Assembly (NCBI RefSeq): GCF_012290005.1 | Contig: NZ_JAAXMS010000003.1 | Coordinates: 372,001 to 436,000 of the forward strand | Origin: Crateriforma spongiae | GTDB taxonomy: Bacteria; Planctomycetota; Planctomycetia; Pirellulales; Pirellulaceae | Length of the DNA stretch: 64,000 nucleotides | Reading direction: 5' to 3' | Shown here: in pieces, positions 1-9,641 of the stretch | Layout: the number at the start of each line of letters is the position of its first letter | How positions within the stretch are numbered: the stretch's first letter is position 1 | Made by a program: the position numbers and the translations under genes | The notes under the pieces: model-generated | Told to the model about the DNA's origin: nothing | What the model saw: only the letters and a program-made list of their open reading frames with translations | Database searches by the model: none

Positions 1-26
1 CTCGTTACGGAATCGTCTGTCTGTTG

Positions 27-1013
27 ATGTCCGACGCCCACCAGAATCGTTCGCTATCGCCCACCGCTGCGGTGGACCCCGCCGCCGTGATGCGGATCAA
101 GAATCTGCAGCTTCGTGCCAAAGCAGTGGTCGAAGGATTTTACAACGGTCTGCACCGGAGCCCCTACCATGGGTTCTCCGTTGAATTCAGCGAATACCGG
201 CCGTACACCGTCGGCGACGATACCCGCGGGTTGGACTGGAAACTATTCGCCCGGACCGATCGCTATTTCATCAAAAAGTTCGAAGACGAAACGAACCGGC
301 GATGCTATCTGGTGGTCGATCAAAGCCGATCGATGGGATACGGATCGCTGGAATACAGCAAGATGGAGTACGCGCGGACGATCGCGGCGTCCCTGGCGTA
401 CTTTTTGACGCTGCAACGTGACAGCGTCGGGCTGCTAACCTTCGATGAAACCATCGGCGAATTCCTCAGTGCTCGTCACCGCCCCGGCCACCTGCATCAG
501 TTGATGCAGTGTCTGTCGCGCGACGTGACCGGCAAGGGAACGGACATCGCCGCCCCGCTGGAACAGATGGCGACGCTGATCCGCAAACGGGGACTGATCG
601 TTCTGTTAAGCGATTTGTTGACGCCGCCGGAAACGATGCGGACGAATTTGGCGTACCTGCGCAGCCGCGGACACGAAGTGATCGTGTTGCGAATCCTGGA
701 CCCACGCGAATTGCGTTTCGATTTGGATCAAGCGGGCATGGTCCGGGATCCGGAAACCGACCAAGCGATCTACTTGGACCCCGAAGAAGTCCGCCAGCAT
801 TATCAGCAACACTTCGACCAGCATCGGACGCAGCTTCAGGCGGTGTGCGATTCACTGGGCGTCCCACTGCACCAATGGTCCACCGACACGCCACCCGATG
901 AAGCCTTGTTCAGTGTCATCACGGATCAACAGCGGCGTCGTTCGCCGGCTTCCCGAAATAATGCGATTCGATCGGCCGCCCGCGGGGTTGGATTGGGCGG
1001 AGGGAATGCTTGA
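27..1013 (+). CDS. DUF58 domain protein with VWA-type metal site
   Basis: A 328-residue, probably cytoplasmic protein. The DUF58 signature (EYRPYTVGDDTRGLDW) lies near residues 57-71. It is followed by a von Willebrand A-like metal site: DQSRSM near residue 98, a Thr in GKGTDIA near 172 and an Asp in LLSDLLTP near 196. DUF58 proteins usually sit between a MoxR AAA+ ATPase and BatA-type membrane proteins. The next gene is BatA-like and overlaps the stop as TGATG, so a MoxR gene is expected just left of the window. ATG at 27 is preferred over the TTG three bases earlier. A role in MoxR-assisted maturation or envelope stress is inferred from the family only. Confidence 0.88.
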   Translation: MSDAHQNRSLSPTAAVDPAAVMRIKNLQLRAKAVVEGFYNGLHRSPYHGFSVEFSEYRPYTVGDDTRGLDWKLFARTDRYFIKKFEDETNRRCYLVVDQSRSMGYGSLEYSKMEYARTIAASLAYFLTLQRDSVGLLTFDETIGEFLSARHRPGHLHQLMQCLSRDVTGKGTDIAAPLEQMATLIRKRGLIVLLSDLLTPPETMRTNLAYLRSRGHEVIVLRILDPRELRFDLDQAGMVRDPETDQAIYLDPEEVRQHYQQHFDQHRTQLQAVCDSLGVPLHQWSTDTPPDEALFSVITDQQRRRSPASRNNAIRSAARGVGLGGGNA

Positions 1014-3115
1014 TGAGTCTGTTGGCACCGCTGTATTTGATCGGCGCGACCGCGATCGCGTTGCCCATCATCTTGCATTTGATTCGACGTAAACCCAAGT
1101 CGCAGATGACTTTCAGTTCGCTGATGTTCTTGCGGCCGTCGCCGCCCAAGCTGACCAAACGCAGCCGACTGGACGACTGGCCGTTGCTGTTGATTCGGGC
1201 GTTGGCGTTGCTGTTGATCGCGATCGCATTCGCCAGGCCCTTCTTGCGATCATCCCAGACCACCGGGTTGCGGGATGTCGGCCGAAACGTCGTTTTGATG
1301 ATCGATACCAGTGCAAGCATGCGTCGAGCGGGAATCCCCGATGCGGTCCGGCGACATGCCCAAACGTTGGCGGATCAGCTGGGGGCCGACGATAGGATCA
1401 GCATCATCGCCTTTGATTCACAGCCACGGACCGTGGTCGATTTCCAACAGGCCACGGCGATCGAATTGGCGGCACGTCGTCAATTGATTTTGGATGCCGT
1501 GGACCAGTCCCCACCATCGTGGCGCCACACCGATATGGCCGCCGCGTTGATGGAAGCCGCCGATTTGGTCACCGTTGGTTTGGGCGACGACGACCGTCCC
1601 GATCAAACGCAAACGCTGGATGAGCTGGACGACGGCATCGCCGTTCCCACGCAAGTGGTGTTGATCAGCGATCTGCAGGCCGGGGCGGACTTGGAAGCAT
1701 TGCAGGCGTTCGCTTGGCCGGACAACGTTCGGTTGGATGTTCGTTTGGTCAAGCCGTCTGGATCCACCAACGCATCCCCGCGACTTTTGAACCGAACCGA
1801 CGCGACGTCGGATCTTGTGGCCGCGGCCGACGATGCGTGGCGGATACGCATCACGAATTCGGAAAACGCCGACCACGGAAACTTTCGTTTGGCGTGGGGC
1901 GATTCTAACGCATTCCAGCGTTCCGAATCCGAATTGGACATCCAGGTGCCACCGGGACAGACACGTGTCGTGTCGATGACGCCGCCCAAGCCAGGTGACG
2001 CCACGCTGATCTTGTCGGGTGACGACGACGATTTTGATAACACGTTCTATTTCGTCACGCCCGAGGTGCAGCGTTTGACACTGTTGCACGTGGGCGATGC
2101 TCAGGGACCGCCGCAACAGCGTCCGGGCTTCTACCTATCACAGGTGCCCTTGGCCAACGCCGATCGCGAAGTCGACTTTCGTGATCTGTCTGCCGCCGAT
2201 TCGGCAGCGATCCGAGAGGTCTTGCGAACCGAAGCTTCAGCGGAAGAAGTGACGCTGCCCTTGGTCGTTCTGACGGCTCCGGTGCAATCGGATGTCGCTG
2301 AAGACTTGCAGTCCTATGTTGAAAACGGCGGCCATGTGGTTGCCGCCATTGGTCCATCGGACGACGACGCCCAGTGGCAACAGACGCTGGAATCCATCGG
2401 CGATTTGTCCGGTGTCCGGATCAGCGAGGCGACCGTCGACGATTATGCGATGTGGAGCCAAATTGATTTTCGAGACCCTTTGTTCAAGCCGATGGCGGAT
2501 CCCAAGTTCAATGATTTTTCCAAAATTCGGTTTTGGGCACATCGCGAATTGATCGTGGATCCGCCCGCCGAGAATTCTGTGTGGAAAGTGCCGTGTCGTT
2601 TTGATGATGGACAGATCGCGATCGCCAGACGCACGTTGGGCAAGGGGCGATTGACCATCCTGACCTCTGGCTGGGACACCGAGGACAGTCAATTGGCGTT
2701 GTCCACCAAATTCATACCGCTGGTGTTCGCTTGGTTTGAAGCCAGCGACACGGTGGCCGCCGATCAAGGAAACGCTCGGGTCGTCGGGATTCCCGACGCC
2801 GCGGGGATTGTCTGGGAAGCGCCTGGAATTCAAAAGTCGGACGACGGCGACGCCACGGTCGCCGTGAATTTGCCGGCGTCGGAATCACGGACCGAACCGT
2901 TGGACTTGGCTTCATTGGAAAATCTCGGCATCCCGCTGGGCAAAGTGGAATCTGCAACGACGGTCGCCATGAAAGACCGGCAATTGCGGGATGTGGAATT
3001 GGAATCGGAACAAGGGTTGTGGCGGATGGCATTGCTGGTCGCACTCGGGCTGATTGCCTGTGAGACGGTTTATAGCGCCATCCGACGTCAGGTCGAATCG
3101 ACGGAGATGGTGTGA
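1013..3115 (+). CDS. BatA/VWA domain membrane protein
   Basis: About 700 residues. The N-terminus matches the BatA (aerotolerance regulator) N-terminal module: a membrane segment at ~5-25, a short linker rich in basic residues, and a second membrane segment at ~57-76. A VWA domain follows, with DTSASM near residue 98, a Thr in HTDMAAAL and an Asp in LISDLQAG. A middle region resembles a glutamine-amidotransferase-like fold, and a final membrane helix lies near residues 670-690. The gene starts inside the stop of the DUF58 gene (TGATG) and its own stop overlaps the next start the same way, so the four genes form one translationally coupled operon. Family function is poorly defined; a MoxR partner role is likely. 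Confidence 0.87.
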   Translation: MSLLAPLYLIGATAIALPIILHLIRRKPKSQMTFSSLMFLRPSPPKLTKRSRLDDWPLLLIRALALLLIAIAFARPFLRSSQTTGLRDVGRNVVLMIDTSASMRRAGIPDAVRRHAQTLADQLGADDRISIIAFDSQPRTVVDFQQATAIELAARRQLILDAVDQSPPSWRHTDMAAALMEAADLVTVGLGDDDRPDQTQTLDELDDGIAVPTQVVLISDLQAGADLEALQAFAWPDNVRLDVRLVKPSGSTNASPRLLNRTDATSDLVAAADDAWRIRITNSENADHGNFRLAWGDSNAFQRSESELDIQVPPGQTRVVSMTPPKPGDATLILSGDDDDFDNTFYFVTPEVQRLTLLHVGDAQGPPQQRPGFYLSQVPLANADREVDFRDLSAADSAAIREVLRTEASAEEVTLPLVVLTAPVQSDVAEDLQSYVENGGHVVAAIGPSDDDAQWQQTLESIGDLSGVRISEATVDDYAMWSQIDFRDPLFKPMADPKFNDFSKIRFWAHRELIVDPPAENSVWKVPCRFDDGQIAIARRTLGKGRLTILTSGWDTEDSQLALSTKFIPLVFAWFEASDTVAADQGNARVVGIPDAAGIVWEAPGIQKSDDGDATVAVNLPASESRTEPLDLASLENLGIPLGKVESATTVAMKDRQLRDVELESEQGLWRMALLVALGLIACETVYSAIRRQVESTEMV

Positions 3116-6100
3116 TGCAGCGTTCAACGTCGGACGCAATGTCCAAAAATGCGGCCAACCTGAGCCAACATCAGTCGGGCCGAAAGAGCGCCGGCAGTCT
3201 GCGTCGCCGTTTGGATACGGTGTCGGCGCGTTATCGATCACGGTTGCGCTGGCGTTTCGTCGCCGGCATCGGGATCGGCGTGGCGTTGTTTGCCATGGCG
3301 GTTTGGTATGGCCTGACCCAAGGTGCCGGTGCCGAAGCGACGCCCCAGGATTGGGCGGTCGCGATGGGAGTGGCCACGCTAGTGGCTTTGATCGTGATGT
3401 GGTGGATGACCCGTCGCGGTTATCGTGATTTGCACTCGATGGCGGAACGATTGGAATCACGTTATCCGTCGTTGGGCCAGCGACTGATGACCGCCGTCAA
3501 GGTGTTGGAGATTCCGCCGGATCGATACGGCTATCTCCAGCAACGTTTGTTGGATGAAGTCAACCATCACGGCAGCGTCTACCGCTGGAACAATGTGGTT
3601 AGCGGCAAAGACCTTTGGTTCAGCCGTCTCGCGGGACTTGGTGCGGTGGGGGTGTTGTCGCTGTTGTTGTTCCAATTGGGGAACCTGCCGATGCCTTCGT
3701 CGGCCACCGCTTCGTCATCGTCCAATCTGTCTGACACGACTTGGGATGTTCAGCCCGGTGACGTGGAGATCGAACGTGGAACCGGTTTGGTGGTCACCGC
3801 CCGTCGCAAAGGTGCAACCGAATCACTGCCGGACGATGCGATCCTGTTGCGGCAAAACGAAGATGAATCGCGCGAAGAATTGCCAATGCGGCGCAACTTG
3901 AACGACGACGTTTTGGGGACGCTGATATCAGGCGTCGACCAGCCGATGAAGTACCAAGTCGTCATTCGCGGCGATGCGACACGTCCGCAACGTTCCAGTC
4001 CGATCTATGACGTTCAGGTTTTCGACTATCCGGCGTTGGTCCGCAGCGACGCGACGTTGGCCTATCCCGGGTACACAAACTTGCCGGAAAAGAAGATCCA
4101 AGACACGCGGCGTGTGGCAGCCGTCGAAGGAACCAAGTTGACCTGGGATTTGACGATCAACAAGGTCGTTCGGCAAGCCATGCTGATCGATGAACAGGGC
4201 CAGTCGATTTCGCTGACCGCATTGGCATCCGATGTTCCGGTGCTGCGTTTCGACACCACTTTGGTCAAAAGTGGACGCTATAAGTTGCGGCTGATCGACG
4301 ACAAAGATCGCGAAAACAAAACGCCCGACGATCTTGTGATCCGAGTGCTGCCCAACAAGCCTCCGGAAATCAAACTGGACAAGCCTCGTGATTTGATCGT
4401 GTCCGCTTTGGAAGAAGTCAATCTGTCGGCCAAGGTTCGCGACAGTTTTCGTATCACTCGGGCGGGCCTTTCTTTTCGTCACAACGGCGACGAAACCGAA
4501 GTCGTCTTGGCCGAAGACATCGACGGCAACCAGACGAAGCCCATTGAATATTTATTGACGCTCGAAGATCTGTCGGCACAGCCGGACGATCTGATCACTT
4601 ATCACTTTTGGGCCGAAGACATTGGACCCGATGGCCAGACGCGGCGAACCACCAGTGACCTGTTCTTGGCCGAAGTTCGACCGTTCGAAGAAATCTTTCG
4701 CGAAGGCCAATCGCCGCCCGGTGGTCAGCCCAGCCAAAACAACCAGAACCAACAAAACGGCCAGCAAGCCGAGCAAATCGCGGACTTGCAAAAACAAGTT
4801 ATCAATGCGACATGGGGGCTGATTCGTCGTTCCAAATCCGACCCGACGGTGTCCGTCGACGCGGCGGTCGTTGCCGAATCGCAAACCGAAGCGATGACGC
4901 AACTGGACGAAATGGCGAAGCAATTGCAAGACAATCGGTCACAGCAATTCGCCGCCGAAGGCCTGTCGTTGATGGAACGATCGGCAAAGACATTGTCCAA
5001 CGTTGCCGAATCGATCGACATGCAGGGCGAAGAACGCGTCCAGACGCTACGCGATGCTTTGGACGCCCAGCAAAGCGCTTACCAAAAACTGCTGCAATTG
5101 CGTGGCCGCGAATTTCAGGTTTCGCGTTCACAACAAAACCGATCTCAAAGCAGCAGCAGCGGCTCGCAAAGCCAAAACCGACAGCGTCGTCTGCAACAAT
5201 TGCAATTGGAAAGCGACCCCAGCCGGTACGAGAGTCAACAGCAAGCGGAATCGCCCAGTGAACCAGCCGAGCAACGCGAAACGCGACAAGTGTTGAATCG
5301 ATTGCGTGAACTGGCACGTCGCCAGCAAGACTTGAATCAACAATTGGCGACGCTGCAGTCGGCTTTGCAAAATGCGGAAGACGATGAAGAACGCCAGCAG
5401 TTGCAGCGACAACTGGAACGATTGCGGCAGCAGCAAGAAGAATTGCTGCGAGAAACTGACGAATTGAATCAACGTATGCAATCGCCCGTCAATCAGTCAC
5501 AGATGTCACAGCAATCGCAGCAACTGGAACAGACCCGCGAAAATGTTCGTCAAGCCAGCGAGGCGTTGCAGCAAAGCGATGTCGGCGGCGCGCTGTCAGC
5601 AGGGAAGCGGGCTGAACGCGAATTCGAACAGCTTCGTGACGAAGTACGGCAACAGGCGGCCGGCCAATTCGACGATCAAATGCGGCAACTGCAACAACAG
5701 GCTCGTGATCTGGAACAACAGCAACGCGAAATCAATGAAGGCCAACGCGAAGAATCATCACAGCGACAACCCGGACTGCGACGCGAGCAAGGTGATGATT
5801 CGCTGCTGCAACAGATTCGCCGCCAACGCGAAGACCTGGACGATTTGATGGACCAGATCCAAGACACCGTCCAACAGGCGGAAACAGCCGAACCCTTGTT
5901 GGCGCAGAAGTTGTACGACGGGTACCGCCGCGGCAAGCAATCGCGAATCGATCAGGCACTGTCCAACATGGACCAGTTGGTACAACGCGGATTCGAAGAC
6001 GAGTCTCGACCGCTGGGCGAACAAGCCCTGCAAGCCATCGAAACGCTTCGGCAAGACGTGGATCAGGCGGCCGAGTCCGTGCTGGGTGATCCGACCGAAG

Positions 6101-7056
6101 GGTTGCGTCGCGCCGCTGACAAGCTGGAGCGATTGGACGAAAGCCTGAAGACCGAACGCGGCGACCGCCAAGCGTCGGCGGAAGACACGGCATCCGGCGA
6201 AGCATCAAGCGAAGAACAGGCATCGTCCGATGGGCGTCGGACAGATGATGAAGGATCACGGCAAAATCCTGATGGTCCCGATACGCCATCCGGCGAAGAT
6301 TCAGGGACGTCGCCAGGGCAACGCCCGCAAGCACAGCAGCAATCGGATCAGCAACAAGGCCAGCGCTCTCAAAGCCAGCGCTCTCAGGGTCAGCAACAAC
6401 AACAGCAGCAGCAACAACAGGGCCGATCGGGCCAAGGACAGGCCTCAGACGGCCAGTCGGAACAAAGTCAGCCGCGTGAGAGGCAACCAGGACAAGCGGG
6501 GCAACGTCCGCCACAAGCGTCATCCGATGGCCAGCGGGGCGGGACTTCGCAATCGCCGCAGCAAGGCACGCCACGCCAGCGTCCGTCGTTGCGTGGCGGT
6601 CCGGCACCGAACGATCGTCGTGGCGCCGAGGGTGGCGGTGGCCAAATCATGCATGGCGGTGAAAGCCCGGACGAAGGCCGACCGATGGCGGGACCGTTCA
6701 ACGGAAATGCTTACAGCGAATGGACCGATGAACTTCGTGACGTCGAAGAAATGCTAGAAACGCCCGAGTTGCGATCACGGGCCACACAGATCCGCGATCG
6801 TGCCCGCGAATTGCGTCGCGAACAAATCCGCCATTCACAACCGCCGCAGTGGGAAGTCGTCGACGAGATGATCGCAACGCCGCTGCGCGAACTGCGTCGC
6901 GCCGTTCGTGAAGAATTGATGCGGCGTACGGCGGAAAAGAATTCCAAGGTCCCCATCGACCGGGATCCGGTTCCCGGCCGGTTTGCCGATGCGGTCCAGC
7001 GGTACTATGAAAACTTGGGCAGCGGCCAAGTCAGTTCGGGGGACCGCCAGCCTTGA
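3115..7056 (+). CDS. Large DUF4175-like membrane protein with Gln-rich coiled coil
   Basis: 1313 residues. Three hydrophobic segments occur in the first ~190 residues (near 45-65, 78-98 and 168-186), then a periplasmic-type beta-rich region to ~530. After that comes a very long Gln/Arg/Glu-rich stretch with heptad character (~540-1030) and a low-complexity Ser/Gln/Gly tail containing a poly-Gln run encoded near 6390-6420. The arrangement of three N-terminal helices and a huge Gln-rich coiled coil resembles DUF4175 (TIGR02302-like) proteins. The conserved C-terminal block (~1200-1310) is not low complexity. Start ATG at 3115 overlaps the upstream stop; the stop overlaps the next start (TTGA). 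The function is unknown; it is likely a structural partner of the VWA proteins in this operon. Confidence 0.8.
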   Translation: MQRSTSDAMSKNAANLSQHQSGRKSAGSLRRRLDTVSARYRSRLRWRFVAGIGIGVALFAMAVWYGLTQGAGAEATPQDWAVAMGVATLVALIVMWWMTRRGYRDLHSMAERLESRYPSLGQRLMTAVKVLEIPPDRYGYLQQRLLDEVNHHGSVYRWNNVVSGKDLWFSRLAGLGAVGVLSLLLFQLGNLPMPSSATASSSSNLSDTTWDVQPGDVEIERGTGLVVTARRKGATESLPDDAILLRQNEDESREELPMRRNLNDDVLGTLISGVDQPMKYQVVIRGDATRPQRSSPIYDVQVFDYPALVRSDATLAYPGYTNLPEKKIQDTRRVAAVEGTKLTWDLTINKVVRQAMLIDEQGQSISLTALASDVPVLRFDTTLVKSGRYKLRLIDDKDRENKTPDDLVIRVLPNKPPEIKLDKPRDLIVSALEEVNLSAKVRDSFRITRAGLSFRHNGDETEVVLAEDIDGNQTKPIEYLLTLEDLSAQPDDLITYHFWAEDIGPDGQTRRTTSDLFLAEVRPFEEIFREGQSPPGGQPSQNNQNQQNGQQAEQIADLQKQVINATWGLIRRSKSDPTVSVDAAVVAESQTEAMTQLDEMAKQLQDNRSQQFAAEGLSLMERSAKTLSNVAESIDMQGEERVQTLRDALDAQQSAYQKLLQLRGREFQVSRSQQNRSQSSSSGSQSQNRQRRLQQLQLESDPSRYESQQQAESPSEPAEQRETRQVLNRLRELARRQQDLNQQLATLQSALQNAEDDEERQQLQRQLERLRQQQEELLRETDELNQRMQSPVNQSQMSQQSQQLEQTRENVRQASEALQQSDVGGALSAGKRAEREFEQLRDEVRQQAAGQFDDQMRQLQQQARDLEQQQREINEGQREESSQRQPGLRREQGDDSLLQQIRRQREDLDDLMDQIQDTVQQAETAEPLLAQKLYDGYRRGKQSRIDQALSNMDQLVQRGFEDESRPLGEQALQAIETLRQDVDQAAESVLGDPTEGLRRAADKLERLDESLKTERGDRQASAEDTASGEASSEEQASSDGRRTDDEGSRQNPDGPDTPSGEDSGTSPGQRPQAQQQSDQQQGQRSQSQRSQGQQQQQQQQQQGRSGQGQASDGQSEQSQPRERQPGQAGQRPPQASSDGQRGGTSQSPQQGTPRQRPSLRGGPAPNDRRGAEGGGGQIMHGGESPDEGRPMAGPFNGNAYSEWTDELRDVEEMLETPELRSRATQIRDRARELRREQIRHSQPPQWEVVDEMIATPLRELRRAVREELMRRTAEKNSKVPIDRDPVPGRFADAVQRYYENLGSGQVSSGDRQP

Positions 7057-9503
7057 CGTTCGATTTGTTGCCGAAAAACATCATCCTGCAGTCGCCCGAT
7101 TGGGCGCCCGTCGCGTTTTTGCTGTTGGGCATCATCGCGTTGCTGGTCGTTATCAACTACTGGCGGATGCGGGCCGCTTGGTGGGTCAAGTGTCTCGGTG
7201 TCTTGTTAAAGCTGACGGCGCTGGTGTTGCTTGCCGCCTGCATCGTTCAACCGATGGTCCAGGCACGGCGTCCGAGACCACAGGCGAATCTGTTGCCCAT
7301 CTTGGTCGACGACAGTCGCAGCATGCAGTTGAAAGCGGATCGGGGTGACCGGACACGTGGCGAATCGGTTCAACGGTGGTTGGATCGCGAAAGCGGTTGG
7401 ATGGTACGCGTCGCACAGGACTTTGATGTGCGTCCCTATCGTTTCGCCGCACGACTGGACCAAATGGCGGATCCCGCCGATCTGACGTTCGATGGCGGTG
7501 CGTCGACGCTACGCACCAGTCTGGTTCAGCTTCAGCAACGCTTCGCCCGGCGTCCGATGGCCGGAGTCGTCTTGATGACCGACGGCAACGCAACCGACGA
7601 TGCGGTGGACGGTTTTCAGTGGGACGAATTGGGATTTCCTGTCTATCCGGTCGTCCCCGATTCGGTTCGCACGCCGGATGATTTGCGGATCAACAGCGTC
7701 GCCGTCCGGCAGACCGATTTTGAAACGTCGCCCGTGACGGTGACAGTCTCCGCCCAGGCATCTGACGATGATTTGTCAGAGATTCAGATGCGGTTGATCG
7801 ATTGCGTTTCAGGCACCGTCGTGGCAGAACAATCGGTTGCCGCCGGTGCCGACGGTCGTACGTTCCAGTCGCGTTTCCAATTTCGTCCCCAGCAATCCGG
7901 TGTCAACTTTTACGAAGTGTCGGTGTTCGACCAACGCGATCGTGATCGTTTTCCCGCGACGGTCGGCAAACCGGATTCGGATGAAGCGGAAACCGCCAGC
8001 CGCTGGGAAGCCACGTTGTTGAACAACCGTCGTCTGGTCGCGGTCGACCGACGGGGCGGACCCTATCGTGTTTTGTACATGGCCGGGCGTCCGAACTGGG
8101 ATTTCAAATTCATGCGGCGCGCCCTTCAGGAGGATGCCGAGATTGATTTGGTGGGGTTGTTGCGAATCGCCAACAAGGAACCGAAATTCACGTTTCGCGA
8201 TTCCACAATCAATGAGACCAATCCGCTGTTTGCGGGGCTGGGACAGGACGAAGAAGAGACCGCCGAACAGTACGACGAACCGGTCGTGATCCGACTGGGT
8301 ATCAAGGATTCCGATGAACTTAGCGATGGGTTTCCCGACACCGCGGAGGAACTGTTCGCCTATCACGCCGTGATTTTGGACGACATCGAACCGACGTTCT
8401 TCACCGCAGACCAACTGTTGTTGCTGCGTCGCTTTGTGGCTGCACGCGGCGGCGCGCTGATGTTGATGGGGGGCGCCGAATCGTTCGGCGCGTCGGATTT
8501 TGCGAACACGCCTTTGGGCGAAATGTCGCCGGTCTATGCACCCCGACGTGCGATGTTCAGCGATGAACGATCCGTCCCGAAACGCGATCGCAAGTTGGAA
8601 CTGACCCGCGAAGGCATGCTCAGCCCCTGGGTCCGGTTGCGTGACAACGAATCAGCCGAAAGGCAACGATTGGATCGGATGCCCGCCTTTCGAACCGTCA
8701 ATCCGGTCGGCGACATCAAGCCGGGGGCCCAGACGATGTTGATGTTGCGGGATGAAGATGGCAATCGGGTCCCGGGCTTGGTCGTCCAGCGTTTTGGAAA
8801 CGGACGCACCGCTGCATGGACGATCGCAGACGCATGGCGGTGGTCGATGCGGCGCGACCGTTCGGCCAACGACGATCCCGGCCAGGCATGGCGTCAAACC
8901 ACGCACTGGTTGGTCGGTGAAGTTCCGCGTCGGGTGCAACTTCAGTTGGAAGGCGGACGGTCGCTCGGCAGCCCGGTTCAAATCACCGTCGATTGTCGTG
9001 ATGCAGAATATTTGCCGTTGGACAACGCATCCATCGATTTGAAAGTCCAACAACAGCGATTCGGCACCACGGATAAGCCCGCCAAGCAGGCCCCCGATAG
9101 TCTGGACGTTCAGCTTCAGCCTAGTGAGACAGAGCCTGGCAAGTACGTCGGTCGTTTCTGGCCGCGGGCCGAAGGTGCGTATCGATTCACCGCGGATGTA
9201 CAGGCGGAAGACGGCAGTCCGGTGGGACGTGCGGAGACCGGTTGGGTCAGCCGAAGTGATGCCAGCGAATTCGAACGCTTGGCTTGGGATCGTGATGGGT
9301 TGGCGGAAATCGCCCGACAAACGGGCGGCGAGGTGATCTCCGCAGGCGATTTGAGCTCCTTTTCCAAATCATTGCCCAATCGAAAGGTACCCGTGACTGA
9401 GATTTGGCAGTATCCGTTGTGGCACCAACCTTGGGTGCTGTGCATCGCCATGGCATGTTTGTGCGGCGAATGGACGTTGCGTCGCTGGCAAGGAGCACGC
9501 TGA
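7053..9503 (+). CDS. VWA/glutamine-amidotransferase-like membrane protein
   Basis: 816 residues from a TTG start that overlaps the upstream stop by four bases; no better in-frame start is visible and the coupling pattern matches the rest of the operon. Two membrane helices lie at ~20-40 and ~48-68, and a final one near 790-808. A degenerate VWA domain (DDSRSMQL near 87; MTDGNATD near 175) is followed by a class I glutamine-amidotransferase-like region (~330-600) without an obvious catalytic Cys triad. Proteins of this layout commonly close MoxR/DUF58/BatA operons in planctomycetes and are annotated as glutamine amidotransferase; I see no evidence for amidotransferase activity. Confidence 0.8.
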   Translation: MTFDLLPKNIILQSPDWAPVAFLLLGIIALLVVINYWRMRAAWWVKCLGVLLKLTALVLLAACIVQPMVQARRPRPQANLLPILVDDSRSMQLKADRGDRTRGESVQRWLDRESGWMVRVAQDFDVRPYRFAARLDQMADPADLTFDGGASTLRTSLVQLQQRFARRPMAGVVLMTDGNATDDAVDGFQWDELGFPVYPVVPDSVRTPDDLRINSVAVRQTDFETSPVTVTVSAQASDDDLSEIQMRLIDCVSGTVVAEQSVAAGADGRTFQSRFQFRPQQSGVNFYEVSVFDQRDRDRFPATVGKPDSDEAETASRWEATLLNNRRLVAVDRRGGPYRVLYMAGRPNWDFKFMRRALQEDAEIDLVGLLRIANKEPKFTFRDSTINETNPLFAGLGQDEEETAEQYDEPVVIRLGIKDSDELSDGFPDTAEELFAYHAVILDDIEPTFFTADQLLLLRRFVAARGGALMLMGGAESFGASDFANTPLGEMSPVYAPRRAMFSDERSVPKRDRKLELTREGMLSPWVRLRDNESAERQRLDRMPAFRTVNPVGDIKPGAQTMLMLRDEDGNRVPGLVVQRFGNGRTAAWTIADAWRWSMRRDRSANDDPGQAWRQTTHWLVGEVPRRVQLQLEGGRSLGSPVQITVDCRDAEYLPLDNASIDLKVQQQRFGTTDKPAKQAPDSLDVQLQPSETEPGKYVGRFWPRAEGAYRFTADVQAEDGSPVGRAETGWVSRSDASEFERLAWDRDGLAEIARQTGGEVISAGDLSSFSKSLPNRKVPVTEIWQYPLWHQPWVLCIAMACLCGEWTLRRWQGAR

Positions 9504-9641
9504 CGCCCGGTTTATCGATGCGCCGATGGGGACGTCGGCTCTGCCCCAGTCCGATTGACCGGCGATGTCATGCGACGCGGGGAACGGCCCCGGTGCAATT
9601 TGTTGTTCGCAAGCGTGTGTTCGTTCGTTTCAGTGATGCCA